From Desulfovibrio sp. UCD-KL4C (GTDB lineage: Bacteria > Desulfobacterota > Desulfovibrionia > Desulfovibrionales > Desulfovibrionaceae): a stretch of DNA of 64,000 nucleotides. A program made the translations under genes and the position numbers. The stretch lies in assembly GCF_006210265.1 (NCBI RefSeq), contig NZ_VCNC01000002.1, positions 248,001 through 312,000 on the forward strand. Direction: 5' to 3'. Below the pieces are notes generated by a model. That model ran no database searches, was not told where the DNA came from, and saw nothing but the letters and a program-made list of their open reading frames with translations. Below, one piece after another: positions 36,383 to 46,487 of the stretch (within the stretch, counting starts at the first letter, position 1; each line of letters begins with the position of its first letter).

Positions 36383-36886
36383 ATGATTACAGCCTTAGCT
36401 GTGCTGATCATTCTGCTTATGTTCAGCGCGTTAGCCCTACATATTTTCGGACTGCCTGCAAATTGGATTATTCTTGCTTTTATTATCGGATGGAAACTAT
36501 TCTTTCCTGCAACAATGAGCTGGAATTTTATATCCATTTTAGCTTTAATTGCGTTGGCCGGTGAAATTTTAGAATTTGCTGCACAATACTTCGGCGGGAA
36601 AAAATACGGAGCAACCGGACGTGGCAGCTTAGGAGCATTTGTAGGGGCAATAGCCGGTGCCATCTTAGGAGCACCGTTTTTATTCGGACTCGGAGCACTT
36701 CCTGGGGCTCTTTTGGGGTCATTCGGGGGTTGTCTTGTTCTTGAACTTACTCATGGCAGAACTTTTGCTGAAGCACAGCACTCCGCATGGGGCGCTTTCT
36801 GGGGTAAAGCATTTGGATTAGCAATCAAAATTAGTCTTGGGGTATGGATGTTTACCTTAAGCATCCCTAAAATTTGGCCATCTTAA
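36383..36886 (+). CDS. DUF456 membrane protein
   Basis: A 167-residue integral membrane protein with about five hydrophobic segments and a glycine-rich loop (GRGSLGAFVGAIAGAILGAPFLFGLGALPGALLGSFGG is the region 75-115, quoted in part as AGAILGAPFLFGLGALP). This is the DUF456 layout. Tandem glycine zippers resemble small transport or pore-forming modules, but the function is unknown. It lies 1 bp after the CoA ligase. Confidence 0.85.
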   Translation: MITALAVLIILLMFSALALHIFGLPANWIILAFIIGWKLFFPATMSWNFISILALIALAGEILEFAAQYFGGKKYGATGRGSLGAFVGAIAGAILGAPFLFGLGALPGALLGSFGGCLVLELTHGRTFAEAQHSAWGAFWGKAFGLAIKISLGVWMFTLSIPKIWPS

Positions 36887-36921
36887 ATTACTCGCTCTTT
36901 ATAAAACCTCGTGGAGGAATA

Positions 36922-38373
36922 ATGTCTCAAGCTAATACTTTCCCTAAGTACAGGGGAAAAATGGAATATCACTGTCTAGGTTGCGGTCAGCATTACGGAA
37001 TTGATGAATTATATTATACTTGTCCCGAATGTGGATCCGTTTTCATTCTTCAAGATCTCACCTTTGATGAATTAAAGAAAACCAGCGGTCAGGAATGGCG
37101 TGATTTATTTGATGCCCGTACTGCCACCAAAAAAGACAGCCTCCGAGGCATTTTCAGATTCTATGAATTATTTGCCCCTGTCATTGAAGAAAAAGATATT
37201 TTATACCTTGGTGAAGGTAACACTCCTATTGTTGCTTCCAGCCCGAATTTAAACGACATTATTGGAATTACGACCGCTTATAAAAATGACGGACAAAATC
37301 CGAGTGCTTCTTTCAAAGATAGAGGTATGGCATGCGCCTTTAGTTATATTAATGCACTTCTTGCCAAGAATAACTGGGACGAAATTCTTACAGTCTGCGC
37401 TTCAACAGGTGACACATCCGCTGCGGCAGCTCTTTATGCTTCATATATTGGAGGACCTGTTAAATCCGTTGTTATTCTTCCTGAAGGAAAAGTTACTCCT
37501 CAACAACTTGCTCAACCTCTTGGAAGCGGCGCTAAAGTTTTAGAAGTTCCAGGAGTCTTTGATGATTGTATGAAAGTTGTTGAACATTTGGCTGACAACT
37601 ATAGAGTAGCTCTACTCAACTCCAAAAACTCATGGAGAATTCTTGGTCAGGAATCCTATGCTTTCGAAGTTGCTCAATGGTATGATTGGGATCTTACAAA
37701 TAAATGCATTTTTGTACCAATTGGCAATGCCGGAAACGTAACCGCAATTATGGCTGGTTTTTTAAAACTCTACGAGCTTGATATAATCAAAGAACTTCCT
37801 CGCATCTTCGGAGTTCAGTCTGCCCATGCAGATCCAGTTTATCGCTACTACTCTACAAAGAATCCGAAAGAACGCGAGTTCAAGCCCGTAACCGTACAAG
37901 CTTCAGTTGCACAAGCCGCAATGATCGGAAATCCTGTTTCGTTTCCACGAGTAAAATACTTCGCGGACAAATATGAAACTTTTGGTGGCAAAAAATCATT
38001 TCAAGTCATCCAGGTTTCAGAGCAGATGATTATGGACAGCATGCTTTTAGCTAATGCGCACGGTCACATTGCATGTACCCAAGGCGGAGAATGCCTTGCA
38101 GGTTTAATCAGAGCAAAAGAACTTAAACTTATCAGTGAGAATGAATCCGCTGTACTCGACTCTACAGCCCATCAACTCAAGTTTGTTGGCTTCCAAGATA
38201 TGTACTATCAAAATAAATTCCCTGCAGAATATGAAGTCACTCCTGATTTCTCTAAAGCAAACTCACCTGAGCTTGTAATTTGTGCTGAACTTAAAGAAAC
38301 TATGTCAGAATCTGATTACATTTCAAAAGCATCCGGCAATGTTGTTGCAATGCTAGGCTTGGAGAAAAAATAG
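36922..38373 (+). CDS. thrC: Threonine synthase
   Basis: PLP enzyme of 483 residues converting phosphohomoserine to threonine. The N-terminus has a zinc-ribbon-like pair (CLGCG ... CPECG) often seen on ThrC. The PLP lysine lies in PSASFKDRGMA; the GSG-like phosphate cup is ASTGDTSAAAA and a C-terminal HIACTQGGECLAG supplies a further loop. Start is the ATG at 36922, just after GTGGAGGAATA; an earlier in-frame ATG (36874) has no SD and lies within the previous gene. No gap separates it from tlyA. Confidence 0.93.
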   Translation: MSQANTFPKYRGKMEYHCLGCGQHYGIDELYYTCPECGSVFILQDLTFDELKKTSGQEWRDLFDARTATKKDSLRGIFRFYELFAPVIEEKDILYLGEGNTPIVASSPNLNDIIGITTAYKNDGQNPSASFKDRGMACAFSYINALLAKNNWDEILTVCASTGDTSAAAALYASYIGGPVKSVVILPEGKVTPQQLAQPLGSGAKVLEVPGVFDDCMKVVEHLADNYRVALLNSKNSWRILGQESYAFEVAQWYDWDLTNKCIFVPIGNAGNVTAIMAGFLKLYELDIIKELPRIFGVQSAHADPVYRYYSTKNPKEREFKPVTVQASVAQAAMIGNPVSFPRVKYFADKYETFGGKKSFQVIQVSEQMIMDSMLLANAHGHIACTQGGECLAGLIRAKELKLISENESAVLDSTAHQLKFVGFQDMYYQNKFPAEYEVTPDFSKANSPELVICAELKETMSESDYISKASGNVVAMLGLEKK

Positions 38374-39117
38374 GTGGCGAAAAAGGAACGTGCAGACCAT
38401 ATACTTTACGAGCAAGGTCTTTCGGACACACTAGAACAAGCTACGCGAATAATTATGGCAGGACATGCGCACTTTTTAAAAAACGGCCAAAAGACGCCTG
38501 TCGAAAAACCAGGAATGCAATTAGACCCAAGTTTAGAAATAGTTGTGAAAGGCAAAGATAGATTTGTTAGCCGCGGCGGATACAAACTACTTACAGCTAT
38601 TGAAGAACTTGGGCTTGATCCAAGTGATAAAATAGCAATGGATGCTGGAGCTTCAACAGGTGGATTCACCGACTGTATGCTCCAATTCGGAGCCACAAAA
38701 ATCTACGCAGCGGATGTTGGGTACGGCCAACTGCATTGGAAACTGCAACAGGATGAGCGTGTAACCAACTTAGAAAGAGTTAATTTACGGCTTGCTGAGC
38801 CTAATCTAATACCAGAAAAAGTAGATCTTATTGTTTGTGATGTTTCGTTCATTTCATTAAAAAAAATACTCCCTTCATTAGTACGTTTTTTAAAAGATAC
38901 CGGAGAAATTGTCTGTTTAATTAAACCCCAGTTTGAAGTGGCTCAAGGTCAAACAGACAAAGGTATTGTTAGAGATGAAAATCTTCGGCAACAAACAGTC
39001 GATATGATCGTTGATTTTGCTTATTCTGAGCTTCAACTAAAACTTAAAGGGATAGTTCCTTCAAGCATTAAAGGACCAAAGGGAAATCAAGAATATCTAG
39101 CATACTTTATACGATAA
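38374..39117 (+). CDS. tlyA: TlyA-family rRNA methyltransferase / hemolysin homologue
   Basis: A 247-residue S4-domain methyltransferase that methylates ribosomal RNA 2'-O-cytidines in other species. S4 RNA-binding domain at 4-60 (ADHILYEQGLSDTLEQATRI), then MDAGASTGGFTDCMLQFGA as SAM motif I and LIKPQFEVAQGQ (K-D-K-E-like site region). Starts with GTG directly after the thrC TAG and reads through GGAGAA as SD. A terminator follows. Confidence 0.88.
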   Translation: MAKKERADHILYEQGLSDTLEQATRIIMAGHAHFLKNGQKTPVEKPGMQLDPSLEIVVKGKDRFVSRGGYKLLTAIEELGLDPSDKIAMDAGASTGGFTDCMLQFGATKIYAADVGYGQLHWKLQQDERVTNLERVNLRLAEPNLIPEKVDLIVCDVSFISLKKILPSLVRFLKDTGEIVCLIKPQFEVAQGQTDKGIVRDENLRQQTVDMIVDFAYSELQLKLKGIVPSSIKGPKGNQEYLAYFIR

Positions 39118-39139
39118 TATTATATGTATATTTTTTCTT

Positions 39140-39167
39140 AAAGGCAGCCTCTTGGCTGCCTTTTTTT
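39140..39167 (+). terminator. Intrinsic terminator after tlyA
   Basis: Ten-bp stem AAAGGCAGCC/GGCTGCCTTT with a TCTT loop and T7. Confidence 0.9.
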
Positions 39168-39547
39168 ATTAATTTATAAATATTATATTAATCGATAAAT
39201 TAAATATTGCACTAAACACTACATAATTTAAAAAATAATATTTAATAATACAATTTAGCTTTAAATGTTTATTTTACTGCAAAACCATACTCTAAACATT
39301 TAAATCTAATGCACCTGTCAATTATATATATCATTTAACAACCACAACAAACATACACGTATGTATAGCATAAAAAAATTACTTACTTAACTGCAACCAT
39401 AATTAATATAAACAGCATATATATTAAATTATCTTTACATATACTATCAACCAAGATACTAAAATATCCGCTTAAGCTGTAGTAAATTATGATACGACTT
39501 TAAAACACATTCGCAAAGTTGTTTATATTTTGTATTAAGGAGTTTAT
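39168..39547. other. AT-rich intergenic region upstream of the FadL-like gene
   Basis: About 380 bp, roughly 75% A+T, with no ORF. It holds a 14-bp palindrome ACATAC-AC-GTATGT at 39351-39364 that could be an operator. AAGGAG sits before the FadL-like start. Confidence 0.45.
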
Positions 39548-40834
39548 ATGAGGAACAAATTTGCAGTATATGTAAGTATACTACTCTGTGTAATTGGATT
39601 TATGATATCTTCCAGCATCTGTAAAAAAGCTGAAGCATCAGGACTTGCATTATATGAATGGAGCGCTCGCGGCAATGCTCTCGGAGGAGCAATGATCGCC
39701 CGTGCAGATGACCCCTCAGCCATTGCTTGGAACCCTGCAGGAATAACTCAGCTGAGTGGAACTCAATTCTTAGCCGGAGTTACAGGAATTTCAATCAAAA
39801 ATGAACTGACAACAACTTATAATGGAAAAAGCCAATCGCAAAACCTTAAAGATAAAATATATACACCGCCTCATTCTTATTTCACACATCAATTAACAGA
39901 CAAAGTTTGGCTTGGAGTCGGAACGTTTACACGATTCGGACTTGGTACATCTTTTTCAGAAGACTGGGCAGGAAGATACTCGTCATACAGTACTGAACTT
40001 AACACCTTCTCAATAAATCCTAATATTGCGTATAAATATAATAAATATCTTTCGTTTGCGATGGGAGTGGAACTTATGTACGTAAGAGCCGACCTTCGCA
40101 ACAAGATTGATCCGACTGGCGCGGACGACCCTGATGACACTTCACATGATATTGACCAACGGATTATTGTAGATGGCGTTACTCCCGGCTTTAACGCTGG
40201 TTTAAGAATTACTCCAAATGATCAGTGGGCTTTCGGGTTTTCATATCGTAGCAAGATGCTGCACCACGCGGACGGTTCTGCAAGCTATAATGTGCCAGAC
40301 GGTATAAGTACTACAAACTATTTCAATGATTCTGAAATAACAATGTCCATGAATACGCCTAATATGTTTTTCTTTGGCTTAGAGTATAAACCAGTTCCCA
40401 ATTTCAGTGTTGAAGCGGATGCAATATACTCTGAATGGAGTTCATACAGCGATATTTCATATGGTTTTTCTAAAGCGACTGCCATTGGCAGGAAAAATAT
40501 TACAATAGACAAAAAATGGGAAGATGTTTGGAGATTTCAATTTGGTCTGGAATACCTTCCGATTGAAAACTTAGCGCTCAGAGCCGGTTATGTTTATGAT
40601 CAAAGCCCTATCCGCGAAGGGTATGAAGACTACATGATTCCGGCTAATGATAGACAGATTCTTTCAACAGGTTTCGGACTTACATTTGATAAATTGGTGG
40701 TAGATGTTTCGTACATGTACTTATGGATGAAAGACCGCACTATCAATGCAAGACCGGGAACAGGAATTATTGATACATCTACTAAAAATGGTCAGAGTCA
40801 TGTTGTAGGATTCAGCCTTGGATATAACTTTTAA
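39548..40834 (+). CDS. FadL/OmpP1/TodX-type outer-membrane transporter
   Basis: A 428-residue outer-membrane beta-barrel for hydrophobic substrates such as long-chain fatty acids or aromatics. A signal peptide of about 32 residues ends at KAEASG; then the FadL marks ALYEWSARGNALGGAMIARADDPSAIAWNPAGI. The barrel ends in GYNF (aromatic terminal signal). Substrate unknown. It is monogenic, with a bidirectional terminator at its 3' end. Confidence 0.92.
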   Translation: MRNKFAVYVSILLCVIGFMISSSICKKAEASGLALYEWSARGNALGGAMIARADDPSAIAWNPAGITQLSGTQFLAGVTGISIKNELTTTYNGKSQSQNLKDKIYTPPHSYFTHQLTDKVWLGVGTFTRFGLGTSFSEDWAGRYSSYSTELNTFSINPNIAYKYNKYLSFAMGVELMYVRADLRNKIDPTGADDPDDTSHDIDQRIIVDGVTPGFNAGLRITPNDQWAFGFSYRSKMLHHADGSASYNVPDGISTTNYFNDSEITMSMNTPNMFFFGLEYKPVPNFSVEADAIYSEWSSYSDISYGFSKATAIGRKNITIDKKWEDVWRFQFGLEYLPIENLALRAGYVYDQSPIREGYEDYMIPANDRQILSTGFGLTFDKLVVDVSYMYLWMKDRTINARPGTGIIDTSTKNGQSHVVGFSLGYNF

Positions 40835-40857
40835 ATTATATACTCATATTTAATTTT

Positions 40858-40889
40858 AAAAAGCCCGTTTCATTTGAAACTGGCTTTTT
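40858..40889. terminator. Bidirectional terminator
   Basis: AAAAAGCC..GTTTC/GAAAC..GGCTTTTT with mismatched bulge. T run on the plus strand and on the minus strand. Serves the convergent FadL-like and DUF4139 genes. Confidence 0.75.
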
Positions 40890-40892
40890 ATT

Positions 40893-42449
40893 TTATCTAC
40901 CAAGTCCAAGATCAATTTTCATATCTTCGGGTGCATTTAAATCAATATCATATTTAATTTCAGCTTTCTTATTTGCTTGAACAGTTACATCCCACTCAAA
41001 TTTATTATCTTTTACAACGGCTTTAGGTTTGGCCGAATCACTTAATTTTATTCTTTCATCCCCTGAAGAAGGAGCCGGTTCCTGAACTTTTATCAAAACA
41101 GGCATCTTCCTTGGATTGATCAGACTTATTAAATACTTCCATTTATAAGTCTGCTTTGATCCAAAAACCCCTTTTGCTCCTGAATACTTTTCTAGAGTTT
41201 TCCGCTCTGCCTTAAGTACAGGATCAGCTCCAAAAAATAAGGTTTTATCCTTGCCGAAAAAAGAAAATTTGATTTTTCCTATCATAGCTCCTTCCATCAG
41301 GACCAGAGCTTGCCCTGCTGGAAAATCTTTTGCATCTTGAAGCTTCATTTTAGCTGAAACATAAACATCAGCTGTAGTAGATGGTCGCGATAAAAATGAA
41401 TACTCAGCATTCCAGCTTTCGTCTAGAATAGAGTACTTTCGAGCCGGTCCCGCAACTATATTTTTTGTTCCAAGTTCCCATATTGAATATGTAGACTTTT
41501 TAACTTGTATAGGAGCAGGAGGTACAACAACCTCATCCGCACCATTTGTCATAGCAGATTCCATAATCATCATTGAGCGTGCATATTTTTTTTGAATCTG
41601 ATCATCATGCTTTGGAGTAATTGTCCAGAGTCCTAATTCAGGAGGGAAAATTCGTGAATTTTCTTTAACTGTCGCAAGAGCTACATCAAAATTTTTTAAA
41701 TCCATTCCACTACCTTGCCAAATCTCAGCATCAAAAGAAAATTTAACTTTCTTCTGATCAGGATAGGCATCAAGTTTATATTTTGGACGCCAACCACAAT
41801 TACTTAACATATAATTTATTTTAAAATCCGCATGCTTGATTTTAGTTCCAGCGACAGAAACAGTAATAATCCACCGATTTTTACTTTGTCCTGAAACCTC
41901 GTTAAGCTTTCTTTTCAATTCGGCAATAATAACAGAAATATCTCTGCTTTGACTGTTCAATTCTACAGATTGATTATAAAGTTTAGACAGATTTGAAACT
42001 ACTAAATTAGCAACTTTATTAACTTCCCCCACTCTGGTTTGTTGAACTTTAACTCGTTCATTCCAAAAAAGAATACCTCCTTCAACCGCTTGAATCTGAG
42101 CTTTTACCGCCATCAATTTTGCATTAAGTACGTTAATTTTTTTTTCAATATCACTGGCTGCCGGAGACTGAGCCAAATCATCCCTACTCCACGAAACATC
42201 ATTAATTACGATCTGTTTTGTTTGTGGTTCAATCGAAAAAGTATCTGGTAAGGCTTGCCCTGGAAGAATAAAGGTCGCAATTTTACTAGAATGATCCGCC
42301 CCTGTACCGACTGTAATACCAGCAGTAACAACTCTTGAAATATCTGCGCTAGAAGGATAAAAAACAACTCTGTCAATTGTACTCGCATTAGCATGGCTGC
42401 TAAATGATACAAGAATAAACAAAATGAATAGTATTAATTTTTTAAGCAA
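40893..42449 (-). CDS. Exported DUF4139 protein
   Basis: A 518-residue secreted protein. Signal peptide MLKKLILFILFILVSFSSHANA, an N-terminal DUF4140-like domain (VVFYPSSADISRVV), a coiled coil (about 110-175: KINVLNAKLMAVKAQIQAVEG and TRVGEVNKVANLVV region) and a C-terminal DUF4139 beta-rich domain (WRPKYKLDA to YDIDL). Proteins of this family are linked to mucoidy (MuiA). Function is not known. Confidence 0.82.
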   Translation of the reverse strand: MLKKLILFILFILVSFSSHANASTIDRVVFYPSSADISRVVTAGITVGTGADHSSKIATFILPGQALPDTFSIEPQTKQIVINDVSWSRDDLAQSPAASDIEKKINVLNAKLMAVKAQIQAVEGGILFWNERVKVQQTRVGEVNKVANLVVSNLSKLYNQSVELNSQSRDISVIIAELKRKLNEVSGQSKNRWIITVSVAGTKIKHADFKINYMLSNCGWRPKYKLDAYPDQKKVKFSFDAEIWQGSGMDLKNFDVALATVKENSRIFPPELGLWTITPKHDDQIQKKYARSMMIMESAMTNGADEVVVPPAPIQVKKSTYSIWELGTKNIVAGPARKYSILDESWNAEYSFLSRPSTTADVYVSAKMKLQDAKDFPAGQALVLMEGAMIGKIKFSFFGKDKTLFFGADPVLKAERKTLEKYSGAKGVFGSKQTYKWKYLISLINPRKMPVLIKVQEPAPSSGDERIKLSDSAKPKAVVKDNKFEWDVTVQANKKAEIKYDIDLNAPEDMKIDLGLGR

Positions 42450-42725
42450 TTTAGGATCCTCTTTTATAAGTAATAACAGCTTCCATCAATGCAATAACCT
42501 ATAAAGGCTACTAAGGCCTATATTATTTATTTACTTATTCAAAACACACTAAGATATTTTATTGGATATACCTTTTTTTATAAACAAGGAATTAAAAAAT
42601 ATTAAAAACAGCAAAACTTATAGTTACCCAGTTGTTTACACAAACTTGATCTCGACAAAACATTATTTTTGACGTCTAATTAATTAAATAACATCCATTA
42701 ATAACTAAGAACTCACGGAGACTTA

Positions 42726-43721
42726 ATGAATAGTAATAAAAAAAAACTTTCCTTACTCGTATGCGGAGGAGCGGGATATATAGGCTCTCATATGGCACGA
42801 ATGCTTGACAGTTACGGTCATGAAGTTACTGTATTTGACAACCTTTCTACAGGATATTCTAAGGCTCTTAAGTGGGGAAAATTTCTTAAAGGAGATTTAA
42901 GAAAACCTGAGGATTTAGATAAAGCTTTAGGCTTTAAAAAGTTTGATGCGGTATTTCATTTCTCCGGTTTAATTGTTGTAAGTGACTCAGTCCAGCACCC
43001 TTTTCAGTACTATGACAACAACGTGATTGGCACCTTAAATCTTTTGCAGGCCATGCGTAATCATGGCGTTGATAAATTTATTTTTTCATCATCCGCGGCA
43101 GTATACGGTGAGCCTGTTATGGATTTAATTACCGAAAATCATCCACTTGCACCGCTCAACCCATATGGCAAAACAAAACTATACGTAGAAGAAATTCTTG
43201 CTGATTACTCAATTGCGTATAATTTAAACTCCGTAAGCTTCAGATATTTTAATGCGGCAGGAGCTCATCCTGATGGTTCAATCGGTGAAGCTCATCGCCC
43301 TGAAACCCACCTCATTCCTAACATATTGCTAAGCAGCCTTGAACAGAATCGTAAGCTTAAAATATATGGAAATGATTACCCTACTCCGGATGGAACATGT
43401 ATAAGGGATTATATTCACATTCAAGATCTATGCGAAGCGCACCTTGCTGCAATTAATTTTTTAGAAACATCACACGGGGCTCACTCTTTTAACCTCGGAA
43501 ACGGAAACGGATTCAGCGTGTTAGATGTCATCAACGCTGCCGGAGATGTCATCGGCAAAAAGATTCCGTATGAGTTTGAACCAAAACGTGACGGAGATTC
43601 TCCAAGACTTGTTGCAGACAGCTCTAAAGCGCATAAAGTTCTTAACTGGACACCTCGCTATAATAATCTGCGTGAAATTATTGAAACAGCATATCGTTGG
43701 CATAAAAACCCTGTATTTTAA
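42726..43721 (+). CDS. galE: UDP-glucose 4-epimerase
   Basis: SDR epimerase of 331 residues, UDP-Glc/UDP-Gal. NAD loop CGGAGYIGSHMARML, TVFDNLSTG, catalytic SSSAAVYGEP and the Tyr-x3-Lys in NPYGKTKL, and RDYIHIQDLCEAHL. SD GGAGACTT. It lies 42 bp upstream of larC and may share its transcript. Confidence 0.92.
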   Translation: MNSNKKKLSLLVCGGAGYIGSHMARMLDSYGHEVTVFDNLSTGYSKALKWGKFLKGDLRKPEDLDKALGFKKFDAVFHFSGLIVVSDSVQHPFQYYDNNVIGTLNLLQAMRNHGVDKFIFSSSAAVYGEPVMDLITENHPLAPLNPYGKTKLYVEEILADYSIAYNLNSVSFRYFNAAGAHPDGSIGEAHRPETHLIPNILLSSLEQNRKLKIYGNDYPTPDGTCIRDYIHIQDLCEAHLAAINFLETSHGAHSFNLGNGNGFSVLDVINAAGDVIGKKIPYEFEPKRDGDSPRLVADSSKAHKVLNWTPRYNNLREIIETAYRWHKNPVF

Positions 43722-43763
43722 CCTTAACATTACTGATTAATTTATCAGTTGCTGAAGGATAAA

Positions 43764-44984
43764 ATGAAATCATTATTGATTGATCCACGAATAGCAGGTG
43801 TAGCCGGAGACATTCTTTTAGCAGCTCTGCTGGACCTAACAAGCGATCAGGAGTGTATCCCTCTCCTCAATAAAGCTGTTTGTGAATTAACTCATTGTAC
43901 AGCCTCCATTAATGCCGTACATGCCACTTCAATGGGTATTGGTGCTTTACGAATAGAAATTGGACTTGAAGGTGAACGATTTGCTTCCGCAGAGGATCTT
44001 GCAAGAGCTTTCAAAAATATATCAAATTTCATGGAGATGCCCCCTGCTGTGATTGAGAAAGGACTTGAAGTCATTTCAACACTTGCAGAAGCCGAATCCT
44101 CAGTTCACCAAGACCATTACCACCTGCACGAAGTAGGATCAGTTGATACTGTTATTGATATCGCCGGAGTTCTATGGCTGCTCGATAAATACAACTACAT
44201 GAACGGAAAGATTTTATGTCTTCCTGTAGCTGTAGGCAATGGTATGACTTCAACGGATCATGGCGAGATTCCTGCGCCTGCACCTGCTACTCTCGAAATT
44301 CTATGTAAAAGGTTAATCCCTGTAACCTCTTCATCAGAAAATTTTGAATTGGCTACTCCTACAGGGGTTGCTCTGCTTGCATGCATCGTTAATAATTTTA
44401 TAACGGTTTACCCTACTTCAACTCCCCTTAAAATTGGAAAAGGAGCTGGCAACGCAGAGTTTAAAGCATCACCTAATATCATTAGAATAATTGAGAATAT
44501 CCCCTCTTACGAGAATAACGAACAGGCCGTTTTACTTGAAACTCTGGTTGATGACACAAGCGGAGAAGTGTTAGGCCATGCTTTAAACGAGATGCTTGAC
44601 GCAGGCGCTCTTGATGCCTACATCAGTCCGGCAACAGGTAAAAAGAACCGTCCCGCACAGCTTGTTTCAATTTTGTGCCTCCCAGGTGAAGAAAAAAAAA
44701 TGAGCCGTAAACTCATGCAGCATACAGGTTCTATCGGAGTGCGCGCTCAGGTTGTGGACAGATTTATCGCCAATCGCAATATTGATAAATATCAGGTTGA
44801 AATTAACGGAACGAAGTATCCGGTAAGAATCAAAACATCTACATTTGACCAGCATTTGATTAGCAGAAAACCAGAATTTGATGATTTAGTTGTAATTTCA
44901 AAACAAACAGGACTGACACCACGCATAATTTCAGAAGAAGTTAAGCGGCAATGCTTCCTGCCTATAAAGGATTCTAATGAGTGA
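43764..44984 (+). CDS. larC: Nickel-pincer cofactor biosynthesis protein LarC
   Basis: Nickel insertase of 406 residues (CTP-dependent cyclometallase) that puts Ni into the pincer nucleotide of lactate racemase-like enzymes. Family marks: DPRIAGVAGDILLAALLDL, HYHLHEVGSVDTVIDIAGV, TDHGEIPAPAPAT and LVDDTSGEVLGHALNEML. Start is the ATG at 43764 with AAGGAT before it; a TTG five codons earlier lacks an SD. It overlaps larB by 8 nt. Neither larE nor larA is in the window. Confidence 0.93.
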   Translation: MKSLLIDPRIAGVAGDILLAALLDLTSDQECIPLLNKAVCELTHCTASINAVHATSMGIGALRIEIGLEGERFASAEDLARAFKNISNFMEMPPAVIEKGLEVISTLAEAESSVHQDHYHLHEVGSVDTVIDIAGVLWLLDKYNYMNGKILCLPVAVGNGMTSTDHGEIPAPAPATLEILCKRLIPVTSSSENFELATPTGVALLACIVNNFITVYPTSTPLKIGKGAGNAEFKASPNIIRIIENIPSYENNEQAVLLETLVDDTSGEVLGHALNEMLDAGALDAYISPATGKKNRPAQLVSILCLPGEEKKMSRKLMQHTGSIGVRAQVVDRFIANRNIDKYQVEINGTKYPVRIKTSTFDQHLISRKPEFDDLVVISKQTGLTPRIISEEVKRQCFLPIKDSNE

Positions 44985-45735
44985 GACAGAGCTAATTAAG
45001 CTTCTTCAACTATATAAAAATGATCAGATAACTGACTCTGAAATTCTAAAAACTATTTCACAATTACCTTTTAAAGATTTAGGGTGCGCTAAACTCGATA
45101 CCCATCGCGGTATACGCTGTGGAGTTGAAGAAGTAATCTTTTGCCCCGGTAAAACCCCTGAGCATTTAAAAGCCATTTGTAAAGTAGCTGCAACACGGAC
45201 AGAACTATGTATTTTTACAAGAGTTTCCGACAAGCAGGCACAGCTTATTCTAGAAGAAATTCCTAAAGCACACTACTATCACGACGGTTCAATCATAGCA
45301 GTTAATATATCTGAAGAACCAAAGTTTGATGGTATCGTGGTTGTAACAGGAGGAACATCTGACATACCTGTTGCAGAAGAAGCAGCAATCACAGCAGAAC
45401 TTATGGGAAACAACGTTGAACGGATATATGATGTCGGAGCAGCCGGGATTCATAGACTCTTCCCGCACATTGAAACACTACAAAAAGCTAATGCGATTGT
45501 TGTTGTAGCTGGAATGGAAGGAGCACTTGTAACAGTAGTAGGCGGACTGGTTTCAGCCCCAGTTATAGCTGTTCCAACAAGTGTTGGCTATGGCGCAAAT
45601 CTAAGCGGACTAACAACTATGCTTTCAATGCTTAACAGCTGCGTTCCCGGCGTAAGCGTTGTTAATATTGACAATGGCTTCGGTGGAGGAGTCTCTGCAC
45701 ACCTTATAAACAGAAAAGTTCACGCTAAAAAATAA
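44977..45735 (+). CDS. larB: Nickel-pincer cofactor biosynthesis protein LarB
   Basis: LarB of 252 residues carboxylates and hydrolyses nicotinic acid adenine dinucleotide to the biscarboxylic mononucleotide, first step of the pincer route. Marks: RCGVEEVIFCPGKTPE, VVTGGTSDIPVAEEAAITAE (AIR-carboxylase-like fold), GMEGALVTVVGGLVSAPVIAVPTSVGYG and NIDNGFGGG. Overlap with larC by 8 nt indicates coupling. The next gene, on the other strand, abuts with no gap. Confidence 0.94.
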   Translation: MSETELIKLLQLYKNDQITDSEILKTISQLPFKDLGCAKLDTHRGIRCGVEEVIFCPGKTPEHLKAICKVAATRTELCIFTRVSDKQAQLILEEIPKAHYYHDGSIIAVNISEEPKFDGIVVVTGGTSDIPVAEEAAITAELMGNNVERIYDVGAAGIHRLFPHIETLQKANAIVVVAGMEGALVTVVGGLVSAPVIAVPTSVGYGANLSGLTTMLSMLNSCVPGVSVVNIDNGFGGGVSAHLINRKVHAKK

Positions 45736-46470
45736 TCATCGTGTTAGCAGGACAATATCCTGATGATTAGTTGCCTTACGTCCGCACCAACTGCCATACA
45801 ATACTTCTTTAATTTTTAAATTATACTTCGCAAAAAGGTTAAACATAAAATGTTCATCATACCCTACAGCGTCCATGGGCTCTTTGGGGTCCGCTGTATA
45901 AAAAACTCCGAACTTCTGAAAATCATGAACACTTTTTCCTGATTTCATAAGTTCAGAAGACTCTTTATTTATTAAAAAATAAGTTACAAAAACTCTGCCT
46001 GTATCATTTAAAACTCTATCTATTTCAGAAAGATAATTACTAATATCATCAGGCATCATATGCGTAAAAACAGAATTCAACATCACAAGGTCAAAAGTAT
46101 TATCCTCGTAAGGGAAAATGAACTCCGAAGCTTTGCTCTGAGCGTATGGGTTATAGGTTGTATTAAAAATATCAACCAGTTGAAATTTAAAATTTGGAAA
46201 TTCCGGAGTAATATTTTCAGAACACCATTTTACTCCTACCGGAAAAGTATCAAAACCTTCGTACCTACCACTTTCACTCAGATATCCAAGCAATGGAAAA
46301 GCAAGGCGTCCGATTCCGCATCCAATATCTAAAACATTTTCGTTTGGCGCAAGATTCAGCTTTTCTTTACAAAAAGAAACCATTTTACTTCCGATTACAC
46401 GAAAATCCCCCCCTCCGAAGCAAATATGAAGATCTTCTGGAGGGTCAACGATATTATGTATGTCTCTCAT
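45736..46470 (-). CDS. Class I SAM-dependent methyltransferase
   Basis: A 244-residue small-molecule methyltransferase-like protein. SAM motif I NVLDIGCGIGRLAFPLL, an acidic loop at motif II (YEGFDTFPVGVKWC) and DLVMLNSVFTHM (motif IV position). No substrate-defining domain. Starts ATG; downstream it abuts larB with zero gap, the stop codons back to back, so transcripts of the two genes overlap. Confidence 0.8.
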   Translation of the reverse strand: MRDIHNIVDPPEDLHICFGGGDFRVIGSKMVSFCKEKLNLAPNENVLDIGCGIGRLAFPLLGYLSESGRYEGFDTFPVGVKWCSENITPEFPNFKFQLVDIFNTTYNPYAQSKASEFIFPYEDNTFDLVMLNSVFTHMMPDDISNYLSEIDRVLNDTGRVFVTYFLINKESSELMKSGKSVHDFQKFGVFYTADPKEPMDAVGYDEHFMFNLFAKYNLKIKEVLYGSWCGRKATNHQDIVLLTR

Positions 46471-46487
46471 TTAATATCCATAAATAA

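Noticed and set aside
36022-36663. A 213-codon minus-strand frame across the CoA ligase and DUF456 genes
   Set aside because: It lies opposite two well-supported genes and its product is low-complexity (NFNFNFNL-like), so it is a shadow frame.
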